DNA from: JBAZOO01 sp041648735
GTDB lineage: Bacteria > Verrucomicrobiota > Lentisphaeria > Oligosphaerales > CAITYL01
Assembly: GCA_041648735.1 (NCBI GenBank)
Contig: JBAZOO010000006.1
Span: 55,208-119,207, forward strand
Length of the DNA stretch: 64,000 nt
Direction: 5' to 3'
The translations under genes and the position numbers were made by a program. This document shows positions 42,944-50,418 of the stretch, one piece after another. Numbering within the stretch: position 1 is the stretch's first letter; each line of letters opens with the position of its first letter. The notes under the pieces were generated by a model that did no database searches, was not told the DNA's origin, and worked only from the letters and a program-made list of their open reading frames with translations.

Positions 42944-43809
42944 TGCACTTCCTGGTTTTTAAGCGCGGTTTTTGGCTGATGTTTATTCGCGGACGCATTC
43001 GGCGCGGTAGTGCCGGTGGGCTGCATCTTATCCGCCTTCAACAGATCGATCATCGCGGTGGCGAAGTATTTGCCGAACTCGATCTCGCCTTTGGTGGTGT
43101 AATGAATTTTGTCGCCGCCCCTTTGCACGTCGTCGCAATCGGCCACGGCAAAGCCGGGCAATTTGGCGGACAACTCGGCCTTGCGGACGACGTCCACGAA
43201 GGGGGCCATGGTGGTATTCGGGATGGCCAGGTTGACGACAATCGGCATGGCCGGAGTGCCGAAGTCCTTTCGGACCCTGTCGATGAAGTTGGTCAGGTTC
43301 TTCGGGAAGGCGTTGGCCAGCGCCTCGGTGACGCCATCGCGTTCGCCCGCCTGGATGAGCAGGCCCGCGATGACGATGGGGCGGCTTTTCTGGGCGGCTT
43401 TCACCTTATTGACCAGCCCGGCGTAAATTTCGGGATGATCGATCACGGCAAACTGGCCGAGGCCGCCGGTGATGATGCCGATCGGCTCGCCGAGATGCTT
43501 TGTCATGGCCTGCCCGAAAGTGACCTCCGGGCCGAACATCTTGCCCGGCTTCGCCGGAGCCTTGCCGGGAACCAGCGGCGTCCATGCGCCGTCCTGCCAG
43601 ACGAGCACATCCTTCTGCTGCCCCTTGAGATCGTCGGGAAGCTCGGTGACGTTGGCGCCCAAACCAGCCAGGTTGCTGGTCCCGGCAAAGACGAACACCT
43701 TCAGCGGGGGTTCCTCCGCGCGCGCGACGGAACCGATCCAAGTCGTCGTCATGACAATGGCGAAAAGGATCAGAGAACAAATTGTTGTGGGATTGTTTTT
43801 CACTAGCAC
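42940..43809 (-). CDS. Secreted CE6/SGNH-like acetylesterase (copy 1)
   Basis: A 289-aa protein with a signal peptide (NNPTTICSLILFAIVMTTTW IGSVARA) and a carbohydrate-esterase-6/sialate-O-acetylesterase-like fold: LKVFVFAGTSNLAGLG (block I, here GTSN rather than GQSN), IAGLLIQAGERDG and DCDDVQRGGDKIHYTTKGEI (catalytic Asp/His region). Such enzymes remove O-acetyl groups from xylan, pectin or sialic acids. The GTG at 43809 has GGAAGGG 6 bp upstream; the frame also opens at a TTG at 43824 that abuts the 48-bp repeat. Its stop overlaps the next ATG. Very similar to the gene at 48457-49260. Confidence 0.75.
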   Translation of the reverse strand: MLVKNNPTTICSLILFAIVMTTTWIGSVARAEEPPLKVFVFAGTSNLAGLGANVTELPDDLKGQQKDVLVWQDGAWTPLVPGKAPAKPGKMFGPEVTFGQAMTKHLGEPIGIITGGLGQFAVIDHPEIYAGLVNKVKAAQKSRPIVIAGLLIQAGERDGVTEALANAFPKNLTNFIDRVRKDFGTPAMPIVVNLAIPNTTMAPFVDVVRKAELSAKLPGFAVADCDDVQRGGDKIHYTTKGEIEFGKYFATAMIDLLKADKMQPTGTTAPNASANKHQPKTALKNQEVQ

Positions 43810-43823
43810 GCGTTGCCCTTCCA

Positions 43824-43871
43824 ACTGATAGGAATTTTGATTTCAGGGGGCGGATCGGACGGGGGGAATAA
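43824..43871 (-). repeat. 48-bp dispersed repeat, copy 5
   Basis: Sits directly before the CE6-like gene copy 1 and directly after a truncated esterase start. Confidence 0.95.
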
Positions 43872-43931
43872 CCCTACTTTGGGAAAGGCATGATATCCAC
43901 AAGCTTCATTACAGTTCTATCTTTCATGGTG
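43872..43931 (-). pseudogene. 5' fragment of the SGNH-like esterase gene (second copy)
   Basis: The minus strand again gives MKDRT-MKLVDI-PFPK-like codons of the protein at 40204-41079 and breaks into the 48-bp repeat at the same point as the fragment at 39742. Confidence 0.8.
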
Positions 43932-43947
43932 GTAGGTATTTACCTAC
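43932..43947. promoter_or_regulatory. Intercistronic inverted repeat, second copy
   Basis: GTAGGTA and TACCTAC around TT, just after the stop at 43956; same arrangement as at 41084. Confidence 0.4.
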
Positions 43948-43955
43948 AGAGCCTA

Positions 43956-44864
43956 CTATGGTCTCGTTTCGCTAGCGTCGCTGGATCGCCCGGTCACCCC
44001 GCTGAGCGGGTGGTGAATGACGGCATCCCAGGCAATTTCCTGCAGCAGGCGGTTCAAGGCCGCGATGTCCTTCTCGGCAACCCGAGGCATCTTCATTTCG
44101 TCGAGAACCGGCAAGCCCACCGGGTTGCGATGATAGATCACGGCATAATGACAGTAGGCGGTCAGAGCTTGCAGAACCGGTTTCGGATGCCCGCCGCCAT
44201 CGGCAAAGAGATCGGACTGCTTCTCGATGCCGGGCGCCTGGCCGGCGATGATCTTCTCGCGCAGGGCCATGACGGCCTGCGCCACGGGCACGACGAACAC
44301 GACTTGTTTGCCGAGTTTCTTGTTCGCGGCTTCCACGGCGTCGTCGAACTTCTTGATGTAAGGCTCGTGGATTTTGCGCAGCAAATCGATGGTCATCTTA
44401 TCGAAGTCTCCGATGCTGGTATGCCAGGGGTTCTTCGGATCGCCGGGCCAACTGCCATCCGCGGGAGACCACATTTCCTGGATCGTGACGCGGAGATTCG
44501 GGTTCGCGGCCAGGCCCATCTCAGCGATCTTCTCGATACCGTCGGGACTCTTATAGACCGCCAGCGTCAGCACATCCATTTTGCCCTCTTTCAGGGCTTC
44601 CCTGACTTCCGGCGCGGACCACCAGTATGCCTTGAATTCATGGTCCTTGATGCCGGCCGACAGAGCCACGTCGCGCAGCCATTTGCCGACCCAGACATGC
44701 ATGCTGTGGCCGGACGTCAGCACCTTCAATCCTTTGGGAACGGGAGCCGTTTGAGTCGCCGCGGGCATTGTGGCCGGCGGAGTTTCAGCCGCAGCCAGGG
44801 AGACTTGGCTGATTGCTACGATTAAAGCGATTAAAGTAAGGACTATTTTCGTGGTGATTTTCAT
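43956..44864 (-). CDS. Secreted SGNH-like protein (302 aa)
   Basis: A signal peptide (MKITTKIVLTLIALIVAISQ VSLAAA) is followed by one SGNH-like domain: KGLKVLTSGHSMHVWVGKWL with a likely nucleophile Ser, a central QVVFVVPVAQAVMALREKII, and QSDLFADGGGHPKPVLQALT with Asp and His spaced like a catalytic end motif. It matches the C-terminal domain of 41108-42943 and the gene at 44915-45886; a partial copy is at 39825. The conserved C-terminus AVIHHPLSGVTGRSSDASET is shared among them. Probably an esterase acting on the same polysaccharide; no substrate evidence. Confidence 0.75.
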   Translation of the reverse strand: MKITTKIVLTLIALIVAISQVSLAAAETPPATMPAATQTAPVPKGLKVLTSGHSMHVWVGKWLRDVALSAGIKDHEFKAYWWSAPEVREALKEGKMDVLTLAVYKSPDGIEKIAEMGLAANPNLRVTIQEMWSPADGSWPGDPKNPWHTSIGDFDKMTIDLLRKIHEPYIKKFDDAVEAANKKLGKQVVFVVPVAQAVMALREKIIAGQAPGIEKQSDLFADGGGHPKPVLQALTAYCHYAVIYHRNPVGLPVLDEMKMPRVAEKDIAALNRLLQEIAWDAVIHHPLSGVTGRSSDASETRP

Positions 44865-44914
44865 TGTATTACTCCATTTATTGTTGTGTTGTGTTGTGTT
44901 GTTCGCGCAACGGT

Positions 44915-45886
44915 TTATTTCGCCGCCGCCTTGGCCGACGTATCGGCGGTCATCCCGCTGAGCGGGTGGTGGGTGACGGCATCCCAGGCAATTTCCTGCA
45001 GCAGACGGTTCAGAGCAGTCTGGTCAAGTTCAGTCTTTTGCATGTCGAGAGGGAGAGGCAGGCCGACCGGGCAGCGATGATAGATCACGGCATAATGGCA
45101 ATAAGTTGTCAGGGCCTGCAATTGCACGTTCGGAAGCCCATCGGCAGCGACAAAGATATCCGATTGCGATTCGACGGCGGGCGCCTGACCGGCGATGACT
45201 TTTTCGCGCAGGGCGATCACCGCCTGACCGACCGGCGCCACAAATACCACCTGCTTTCCCAGTTTCTGATTCAGTTGGCGGATAGACTCATCGAACTCTT
45301 TGAAATAAGGCGCGTGCAGTTTGCGCAGCGAGTCGCCGGTAGCCTTATTGAAATCTTCCCTGGTGAATTTCGACCTGATCTTCTCTTCCGGCCAAGTGCC
45401 GTCGGCGGGAATCCACGTTTCCTGGACTGTGACGCGGAAGTCAGGGTTGGCGGCCAGGCCGGCTCGGGCATATTTTTCAATCGAATCGTCCGGATGTTGG
45501 TTGACCGCCATCGTCAGCACATCCACCTTGTCGGCACGCAATGCCGCCATCACTTCCGGAGAACCGATCCAGGCTTTGCCGGCTTGATGGTCTTTAATCC
45601 CCGCCGACTCGGCCATGTCACTGAGCCAACTGGCGACCCAAATGTGAAAGCTGTTGCCGCAGGTAAAGACGCGCAGCCCCTTGGGGATGGATTCGGCGAG
45701 CGGCGCCTCTTTCTCGGGCTGCCCGGCACCGGCGGTAACGGGCGGCTCCTGCGCCCGCGCCTGTGGAAGGACCATGGCCAGGGCGAGGATGAAAACGGTG
45801 AGGGTGGAGAACAGAGTGATTGGAATGCGGGGCTGCAATCGAGCTGGGTGTTTCATGGTGGATGGCTTGAGTGTGATGGTTTTCAT
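44915..45886 (-). CDS. Secreted SGNH-like protein (323 aa)
   Basis: Paralogue of 43956-44864. Signal segment IPITLFSTLTVFILALAMVL PQARA follows a long basic N-region; translation may start at 45886 or at the Met at 45856. Domain motifs are KGLRVFTCGNSFHIWVASWL, QVVFVAPVGQAVIALREKVI, SDIFVAADGLPNVQLQALTT (here the terminal His is replaced by Pro-Asn, unlike its relatives) and WDAVTHHPLSGMTADTSAKA. The altered end motif may mean changed or lost activity. It lies 50 bp from the next gene in a run of same-strand genes. Confidence 0.72.
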   Translation of the reverse strand: MKTITLKPSTMKHPARLQPRIPITLFSTLTVFILALAMVLPQARAQEPPVTAGAGQPEKEAPLAESIPKGLRVFTCGNSFHIWVASWLSDMAESAGIKDHQAGKAWIGSPEVMAALRADKVDVLTMAVNQHPDDSIEKYARAGLAANPDFRVTVQETWIPADGTWPEEKIRSKFTREDFNKATGDSLRKLHAPYFKEFDESIRQLNQKLGKQVVFVAPVGQAVIALREKVIAGQAPAVESQSDIFVAADGLPNVQLQALTTYCHYAVIYHRCPVGLPLPLDMQKTELDQTALNRLLQEIAWDAVTHHPLSGMTADTSAKAAAK

Positions 45887-45919
45887 GGCAGGTGTGTGCC
45901 AAAATGGCGGATCACGGTG

Positions 45920-48355
45920 CTATTTCGCCTTGGGTTTCAGTTCGGCGATGGCGATGCCCTGTTCTCCCGCGACGGAGTAGAGCAGGTACCGTTTCCCATC
46001 CTCCTCGTAGATCGCCGGGTCGCGCAGTTGCCTCACCGGTTTCATGGCAACGCCGTTGCCGGAGGGTTGCAGCGGCAGGTTGACGCCTTCGTAATCCATC
46101 GCGGGTTGGAGGATGATCTCGGGCCGGGAAGGTTTCCAGGCCTGCCAGTCCTGGGAGAGATCCACGGTGGCAAGGTAAATGCGTTCGGGCGCCTCGCGGA
46201 CGAGCGTGTAGAGAAGGCAGAGCGTGTCGCCCTGGAGCCAGACCGCGCTGTGACGCACCCCGCGGAGGCAGTGCGGGCCGTCTTCAAAAGGAGTAAGGCC
46301 ATCCTTCGAGCGCATGAAGACGCCGTCGGCAATGCCCGCCATGCCGAAGCCGTACCAGTATCCCTGGTAATCGAAGACCCTCATGTAGGCGTGGCCGAGC
46401 ATCTCCTTGCGGGCGGTGAAGTGCAGCCCGTCCGGGGAGGTGGCAACGAAGGTCGCCTGCTCGCCGTAGTGGCTGCCAGGCGCAGGCGGCTGGTGGAAAT
46501 AGATGCGGATTTCCTTCGTCGCGTTGTCTACATGCACGTCGGGGCTGGCGATGTGGTCGCTGCCGGGAGCGTTCTTCATGTCCAGGACGCCGGGCTTGTA
46601 AATGGTCCACGGCCCTTCCAGGCGGTCGGCATAGGCGAGCCGGATATATTTCCCCCGATGATGGGCAAAGTAGAGGTAGTACCTGCCCAGCGGCTTGGCG
46701 AGCCACTCCGGTGCGCGGATGAGCGACGGCCCGTTGATGTTCTCCCCCAGCGGCCCTTCCAGTCCCGCCATGCCGGGGTGGATGATCGGGTTCTCCTTGA
46801 AACGCACCACTTCGAAGCGAGATGGCGGCATTAAAGCGTCTGCTTGGCTGCTCACCGATTCCACCGATGTCCGGGCCGCCGCCGCCCCTCCCCAGTAATC
46901 GGGCGCATCGCTCGGCAACGTGTCGCGGCGGATGGCGCCGCCGAATTCGACTACGTTTTCCCAGAACCCGAGCGCCTGCAACTTCGCCTCGACCTCCCGG
47001 CCGGTGTTGGCCGTCCAGCCATCCGCGAAGAGAAGCGTGGAGAGCTCCTTATGCGTGTCGGCGTGGGCGGGCACCGCAGCCAAGTTGAAGTTCTCTTCGG
47101 GATCATCCGCGAGGTTGAACAACTCGAAGGTCTTGCGGGCCCCGTAGTAACAGAGCTTCCATGAACCTTTTCGCACCATGCGGTTGGAACTGAGCGTGGA
47201 GCCGCCAACATCCTCCCAAGTATAGGTTTCCGCCTTGGCTACGCGGTCGGCGTCGGGTGCCGCGCCGACTAGGACGGACTGCAACGACGTGCCGTCCACG
47301 CCCGGGGGCGGCTTCACCCCCGTCCACTCGCACAGGGTCGGCAGCAAATCCACGAGCGAGCGGTGTTCCGCAACGGACGGAACGAGGTTCCCGGCGGGAT
47401 GGCGGACAATGAACGGAACGCGGACGGCATCCTCGAAGAAACATTCCTTGTGCCACCGGCCATGGTTGCCCAGCATCTCGCCGTGGTCGGAAAAGTACAC
47501 GACGATGGTGTTTTCCCACAAGCCGCTCTCCTTCAACGCGGCGAGGATGTCGCCGAGGTTGCGGTCGAGCTGATCCACCAGCGCGTAGTACGCGGCGGCG
47601 GCGATGTCGAAGTGGGCGGGCGGCATCTCGTCCAACTTGATGGAGCGCCGGTACGCCTGGTGGTGTGGGTGCAGCGCGTCCAGCTCGGCGGACGACAACC
47701 GTGGAACGCGCACGTTGCCGTAGTACTTGTCGAACAGGGGGCGCGGCGCGATGTACGGGCAGTGCGGCAACATGAACCCAGTCAGCATGAAGAACGGCGG
47801 TGGCGATCCGTCGCGGCTCGCGTATTGCCGGAGCCATTCGGCGGTGGCGTCGGTCACGGCGCGGTCATATTCGACGTAGGGATTCTCGCCCGGCCCGACG
47901 TGCAGGAGCGGGTCCGGCAGGTAACAGTTGCCGAGATCGCTGAACGACTCGCCGGTGGGTTGCTTGTTGGCGCCGCCGTAGACGGCGTACGAATACACAT
48001 CGCCGACCAGCCGCTCCAGAAACCCGTGGCGCTGGTCCGGCCCCATGAAGTGCATGCGGCCGGCCAGCACCGCATGCCAACCGCCGCGCACGGCAAGGTG
48101 CGCCAGCGTGGGATACCGGCTGTCGAGCACGCCGCCGTTGCTGGTCACCTCGCTATGGAACGGGAACCGCCCGGTAAGGAAACTCATCCGGGACGGGACG
48201 CAGAGCGGACCGTTGCAGTAGCACGAATCGAACCGACAACCGGCCGCCGCCAGCGCGTCCAGGTTCGGCGTTGAGACCACGCGGTCGCCGTATGCGCCCG
48301 TCACGCGCGCGGCGTGCTGGTCGGAGCAAATCATCAAAATGTTGGGTTGCTTCAT
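45920..48355 (-). CDS. Sulfatase fused to a GH43-like beta-propeller
   Basis: An 811-aa two-domain protein. Residues 1-490 are a sulfatase: metal Asp in MICSDQHAARVTGAYGD, formylglycine motif LCVPSRMSFLTG (Cys52), and VVYFSDHGEMLGNHGRWHKE. From about 513 to the end lies a five-bladed-propeller glycosidase-like domain (RFEVVRFKENPIIHPGMAGL, YYLYFAHHRGKYIRLAYADR, PVRQLRDPAIYEEDGKRYLL YSVAGEQGIAIAELK) that is homologous to the stand-alone protein at 59932-60990. No signal peptide is seen at MKQPNILMI. A single chain could desulfate and cleave the same glycan. Sequence stays in frame across the junction, with an Ala/Ser-rich linker. Confidence 0.85.
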   Translation of the reverse strand: MKQPNILMICSDQHAARVTGAYGDRVVSTPNLDALAAAGCRFDSCYCNGPLCVPSRMSFLTGRFPFHSEVTSNGGVLDSRYPTLAHLAVRGGWHAVLAGRMHFMGPDQRHGFLERLVGDVYSYAVYGGANKQPTGESFSDLGNCYLPDPLLHVGPGENPYVEYDRAVTDATAEWLRQYASRDGSPPPFFMLTGFMLPHCPYIAPRPLFDKYYGNVRVPRLSSAELDALHPHHQAYRRSIKLDEMPPAHFDIAAAAYYALVDQLDRNLGDILAALKESGLWENTIVVYFSDHGEMLGNHGRWHKECFFEDAVRVPFIVRHPAGNLVPSVAEHRSLVDLLPTLCEWTGVKPPPGVDGTSLQSVLVGAAPDADRVAKAETYTWEDVGGSTLSSNRMVRKGSWKLCYYGARKTFELFNLADDPEENFNLAAVPAHADTHKELSTLLFADGWTANTGREVEAKLQALGFWENVVEFGGAIRRDTLPSDAPDYWGGAAAARTSVESVSSQADALMPPSRFEVVRFKENPIIHPGMAGLEGPLGENINGPSLIRAPEWLAKPLGRYYLYFAHHRGKYIRLAYADRLEGPWTIYKPGVLDMKNAPGSDHIASPDVHVDNATKEIRIYFHQPPAPGSHYGEQATFVATSPDGLHFTARKEMLGHAYMRVFDYQGYWYGFGMAGIADGVFMRSKDGLTPFEDGPHCLRGVRHSAVWLQGDTLCLLYTLVREAPERIYLATVDLSQDWQAWKPSRPEIILQPAMDYEGVNLPLQPSGNGVAMKPVRQLRDPAIYEEDGKRYLLYSVAGEQGIAIAELKPKAK

Positions 48356-48456
48356 GGCGACTCACCAGTCTAGGCTTTGGTTGCTTGTCGGGATGGGTGT
48401 TTTATGATGGATGGGCCATGCATGGTGGTAACCACAAAGATTGAGTGAATGGGCGG

Positions 48457-49260
48457 TCACGGTTTTTCCGGCTGCGTTGCTGCCGGCTTCAGCAATTGGA
48501 TCATCGCGGCGGCGAAGTGTTTGCCAAACTCGATCTCGCCTTGGGTGGTGTAATGAATCTTATCGCCGCCCCGCTGCACATCGTCGCAGTCGGCGACGCG
48601 GAAGCCGGGCAGGTTGGCGGACAACTCGGCCTTGCGGACGACGTCCACGAAGGGAGCCATGGTCGTGTTCGGAATGGCCAGGTTAACGACAATCGGCATG
48701 GCCGGAGTGCCGAAGTCCTTGCGGACCCTGTCGATGAAGTTGGTCAGGTTCTTCGGGAAGGCGTTGGCCAGCGCCTCGGTGACGCCATCGCGTTCGCCCG
48801 CCTGGATGAGCAGGCCGGCGATGACGATGGGGCGGCTTTTCTGGGCGGCTTTCACCTTGTTGACCAGCCCGGCGTAAATTTCGGGATGATCGATCACAGC
48901 AAACTGGCCGAGGCCACCGGTGATGATGCCGATCGGCTCGCCCAGTTGCCTGGTCATGGCCTGCCCGAAAGTGACCTCCGGGCCGAACATCTTGCCCGGC
49001 TTCGCCGGAGCCTTGCCGGGGATCAGCGGCACCCAGGCGCCGTCCTGCCAGACGAGCACATCCTTCTGCTGCCCCTTGAGATCGTCGGGAAGCTCGGTGA
49101 CGTTGGCGCCCAAACCAGCCAGGTTGCTGGTCCCGACAAAGACGAACACCTTCAGCGGGGGTTCCTCCGCGCGCGCGACGGAACCGATCCAAGTCGTCGT
49201 CATGAGAATGGCGAAAAGGATCAGAGAACAAATTGTTGTGGGATTGTTTTTCACTAGCAC
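48457..49260 (-). CDS. Secreted CE6/SGNH-like acetylesterase (copy 2)
   Basis: A 267-aa near-duplicate of 42940-43809, with the same signal peptide, FVGTSNLAGLG, IQAGERDG and DKIHYTTQGEIEFGKHF, ending in MIQLLKPAATQPEKP. It differs mainly at the C-terminus, which copy 1 extends by about 20 residues. The GTG at 49260 has the same GGAAGGG ribosome site, and the same 48-bp repeat lies just upstream. It is separated from the fused sulfatase gene by about 100 bp. Confidence 0.75.
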   Translation of the reverse strand: MLVKNNPTTICSLILFAILMTTTWIGSVARAEEPPLKVFVFVGTSNLAGLGANVTELPDDLKGQQKDVLVWQDGAWVPLIPGKAPAKPGKMFGPEVTFGQAMTRQLGEPIGIITGGLGQFAVIDHPEIYAGLVNKVKAAQKSRPIVIAGLLIQAGERDGVTEALANAFPKNLTNFIDRVRKDFGTPAMPIVVNLAIPNTTMAPFVDVVRKAELSANLPGFRVADCDDVQRGGDKIHYTTQGEIEFGKHFAAAMIQLLKPAATQPEKP

Positions 49261-49274
49261 GCGTTGCCCTTCCA

Positions 49275-49322
49275 ACTGATAGGAATTTTGATTTCAGGGG
49301 GCGGATCGGACGGGGGGAATAA
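49275..49322 (-). repeat. 48-bp dispersed repeat, copy 6
   Basis: Between the alpha/beta-hydrolase stop (49389) and CE6-like gene copy 2. Same orientation as the other five. Confidence 0.95.
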
Positions 49323-49388
49323 CGCCAATGACACTACGTTCTCCAGGATCTGTCCGACGAGCGTTCCATCGCCCAGGTTCTCAGACGG

Positions 49389-50201
49389 TCATCCCGGCGC
49401 CTGGAGATGCTCGTCGAAGAACTGCTCGATCATCGTGAGGATCGTCGGATTGTTGAAACCGGCGAAGTCGGGACCGCCGTGCTTGGCGCCTTGCACCCGC
49501 ACGAACTTTACCCACGCGCCGGCCTTTTGTAGCGCCTCGTTCAAGAGTTCGCTCTGGTTGATCGGCACCGTCTCGTCCTGGTCGCCGTGCATGATCAGGA
49601 AGGCCGGTGTGTTGCGGGTGACATAGTTAATGGGGCTGGCGGTCCGGGCCTTCTCGAGGTTCTCGGCAATCGGGCCGCCGATCAGTTGGCTCACCGGCCC
49701 CACGGCATTGTTCGGGGTCTTTTGGATGACGGTGAGGTCGGTGGGTCCGTACCAGTCGCAGACGGCCTGCACGCTGCTGGAGACGCCTGGGTTGCCGAGG
49801 TCGCCTTCAAGTTCCTTCACGCCGCCCGAGACGCCAACCATCGCCGCGAGATGACCGCCCGCGGAATCGCCCCACACGCCGAATCGCCCGGGATCGAGGT
49901 TATACCGCTTGGCGTTGGCGCGGAGGAATCGCACCGCCGCCTTGCAGTCGAAGATCTGGGCCGGCCACTTGGCCTCGGGGCTCAGCCGGTATTCGATGCT
50001 GGCGACCGCGTACCCGCGCTGCAGTTGGCCGACCACCGGATGGTCCCCGCCCTTGACTCCCTCCAGCCCTTTGCCCCCTTCCAACCACCCCCCGCCATGA
50101 ATCCAGATAATCAACGGCAACGGGCGGTCGGCTTTCTCGGGAAAGTAAAGATCGAGGCGCTGAGGCTTTCCCTCGGGCCTGGCATATTCAATGTCCTTCA
50201 T
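49389..50201 (-). CDS. Alpha/beta-hydrolase esterase (BD-FAE/HSL-like)
   Basis: A 270-aa hydrolase with the oxyanion motif IIWIHGGGWLEGGKG, nucleophile elbow GVWGDSAGGHLAAMVG, acid region FLIMHGDQDETVPINQSELL and the His in VQGAKHGGPDF. This pattern is that of bifunctional feruloyl/acetyl-xylan esterases and related enzymes. Relatives usually carry a signal peptide before DIEYARPEGKPQRLDLYFPE; here the ATG at 50201 (MKDIEYARPEG) starts right at the mature domain. The sequence upstream is a relic of a beta-propeller gene, so the export signal seems to have been lost by rearrangement. Confidence 0.85.
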   Translation of the reverse strand: MKDIEYARPEGKPQRLDLYFPEKADRPLPLIIWIHGGGWLEGGKGLEGVKGGDHPVVGQLQRGYAVASIEYRLSPEAKWPAQIFDCKAAVRFLRANAKRYNLDPGRFGVWGDSAGGHLAAMVGVSGGVKELEGDLGNPGVSSSVQAVCDWYGPTDLTVIQKTPNNAVGPVSQLIGGPIAENLEKARTASPINYVTRNTPAFLIMHGDQDETVPINQSELLNEALQKAGAWVKFVRVQGAKHGGPDFAGFNNPTILTMIEQFFDEHLQAPG

Positions 50202-50218
50202 GGCCTGGCTTCTCCAAT

Positions 50219-50278
50219 TGGATGATCGGGTTCCCCCTTGAACTGGATCACCTCGAATTGAGACGACTGCTTGGATAA
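50219..50278 (-). pseudogene. Fragment of the beta-propeller gene linker
   Basis: One minus-strand frame reads SSLSKQSSQFEVIQFKGEPD, closely matching the start of the propeller domain at 60990-59932 (STKPSSQFEVVRFKENPIIH). An extra C in the CCCCC run breaks the frame. The fragment fuses directly to the start of the alpha/beta-hydrolase. The rest of the gap to 50418 shows nothing else. Confidence 0.75.
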
Positions 50279-50418
50279 GCTGGACGCCTCCCGCACCGGT
50301 GACTCCGGCACGCGTGCTGTCCCAGTGCGGACAGGATTGTGATAATGATCCTGTTCGTGGTTTACTCAACAAATTATATCCAAGACCGCAAATTGTTGCT
50401 TGCTTTTACTTGAGCTTA

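Noticed and set aside
44864..46834. 656-codon plus-strand frame
   Set aside because: It spans the antisense of two separate genes and their gap; the minus-strand genes have signal peptides, catalytic motifs and paralogues.
36057..49322. 48-bp repeats as integron attC sites
   Set aside because: They lack the inverted core sites and imperfect palindrome of attC, and no integron integrase is seen.
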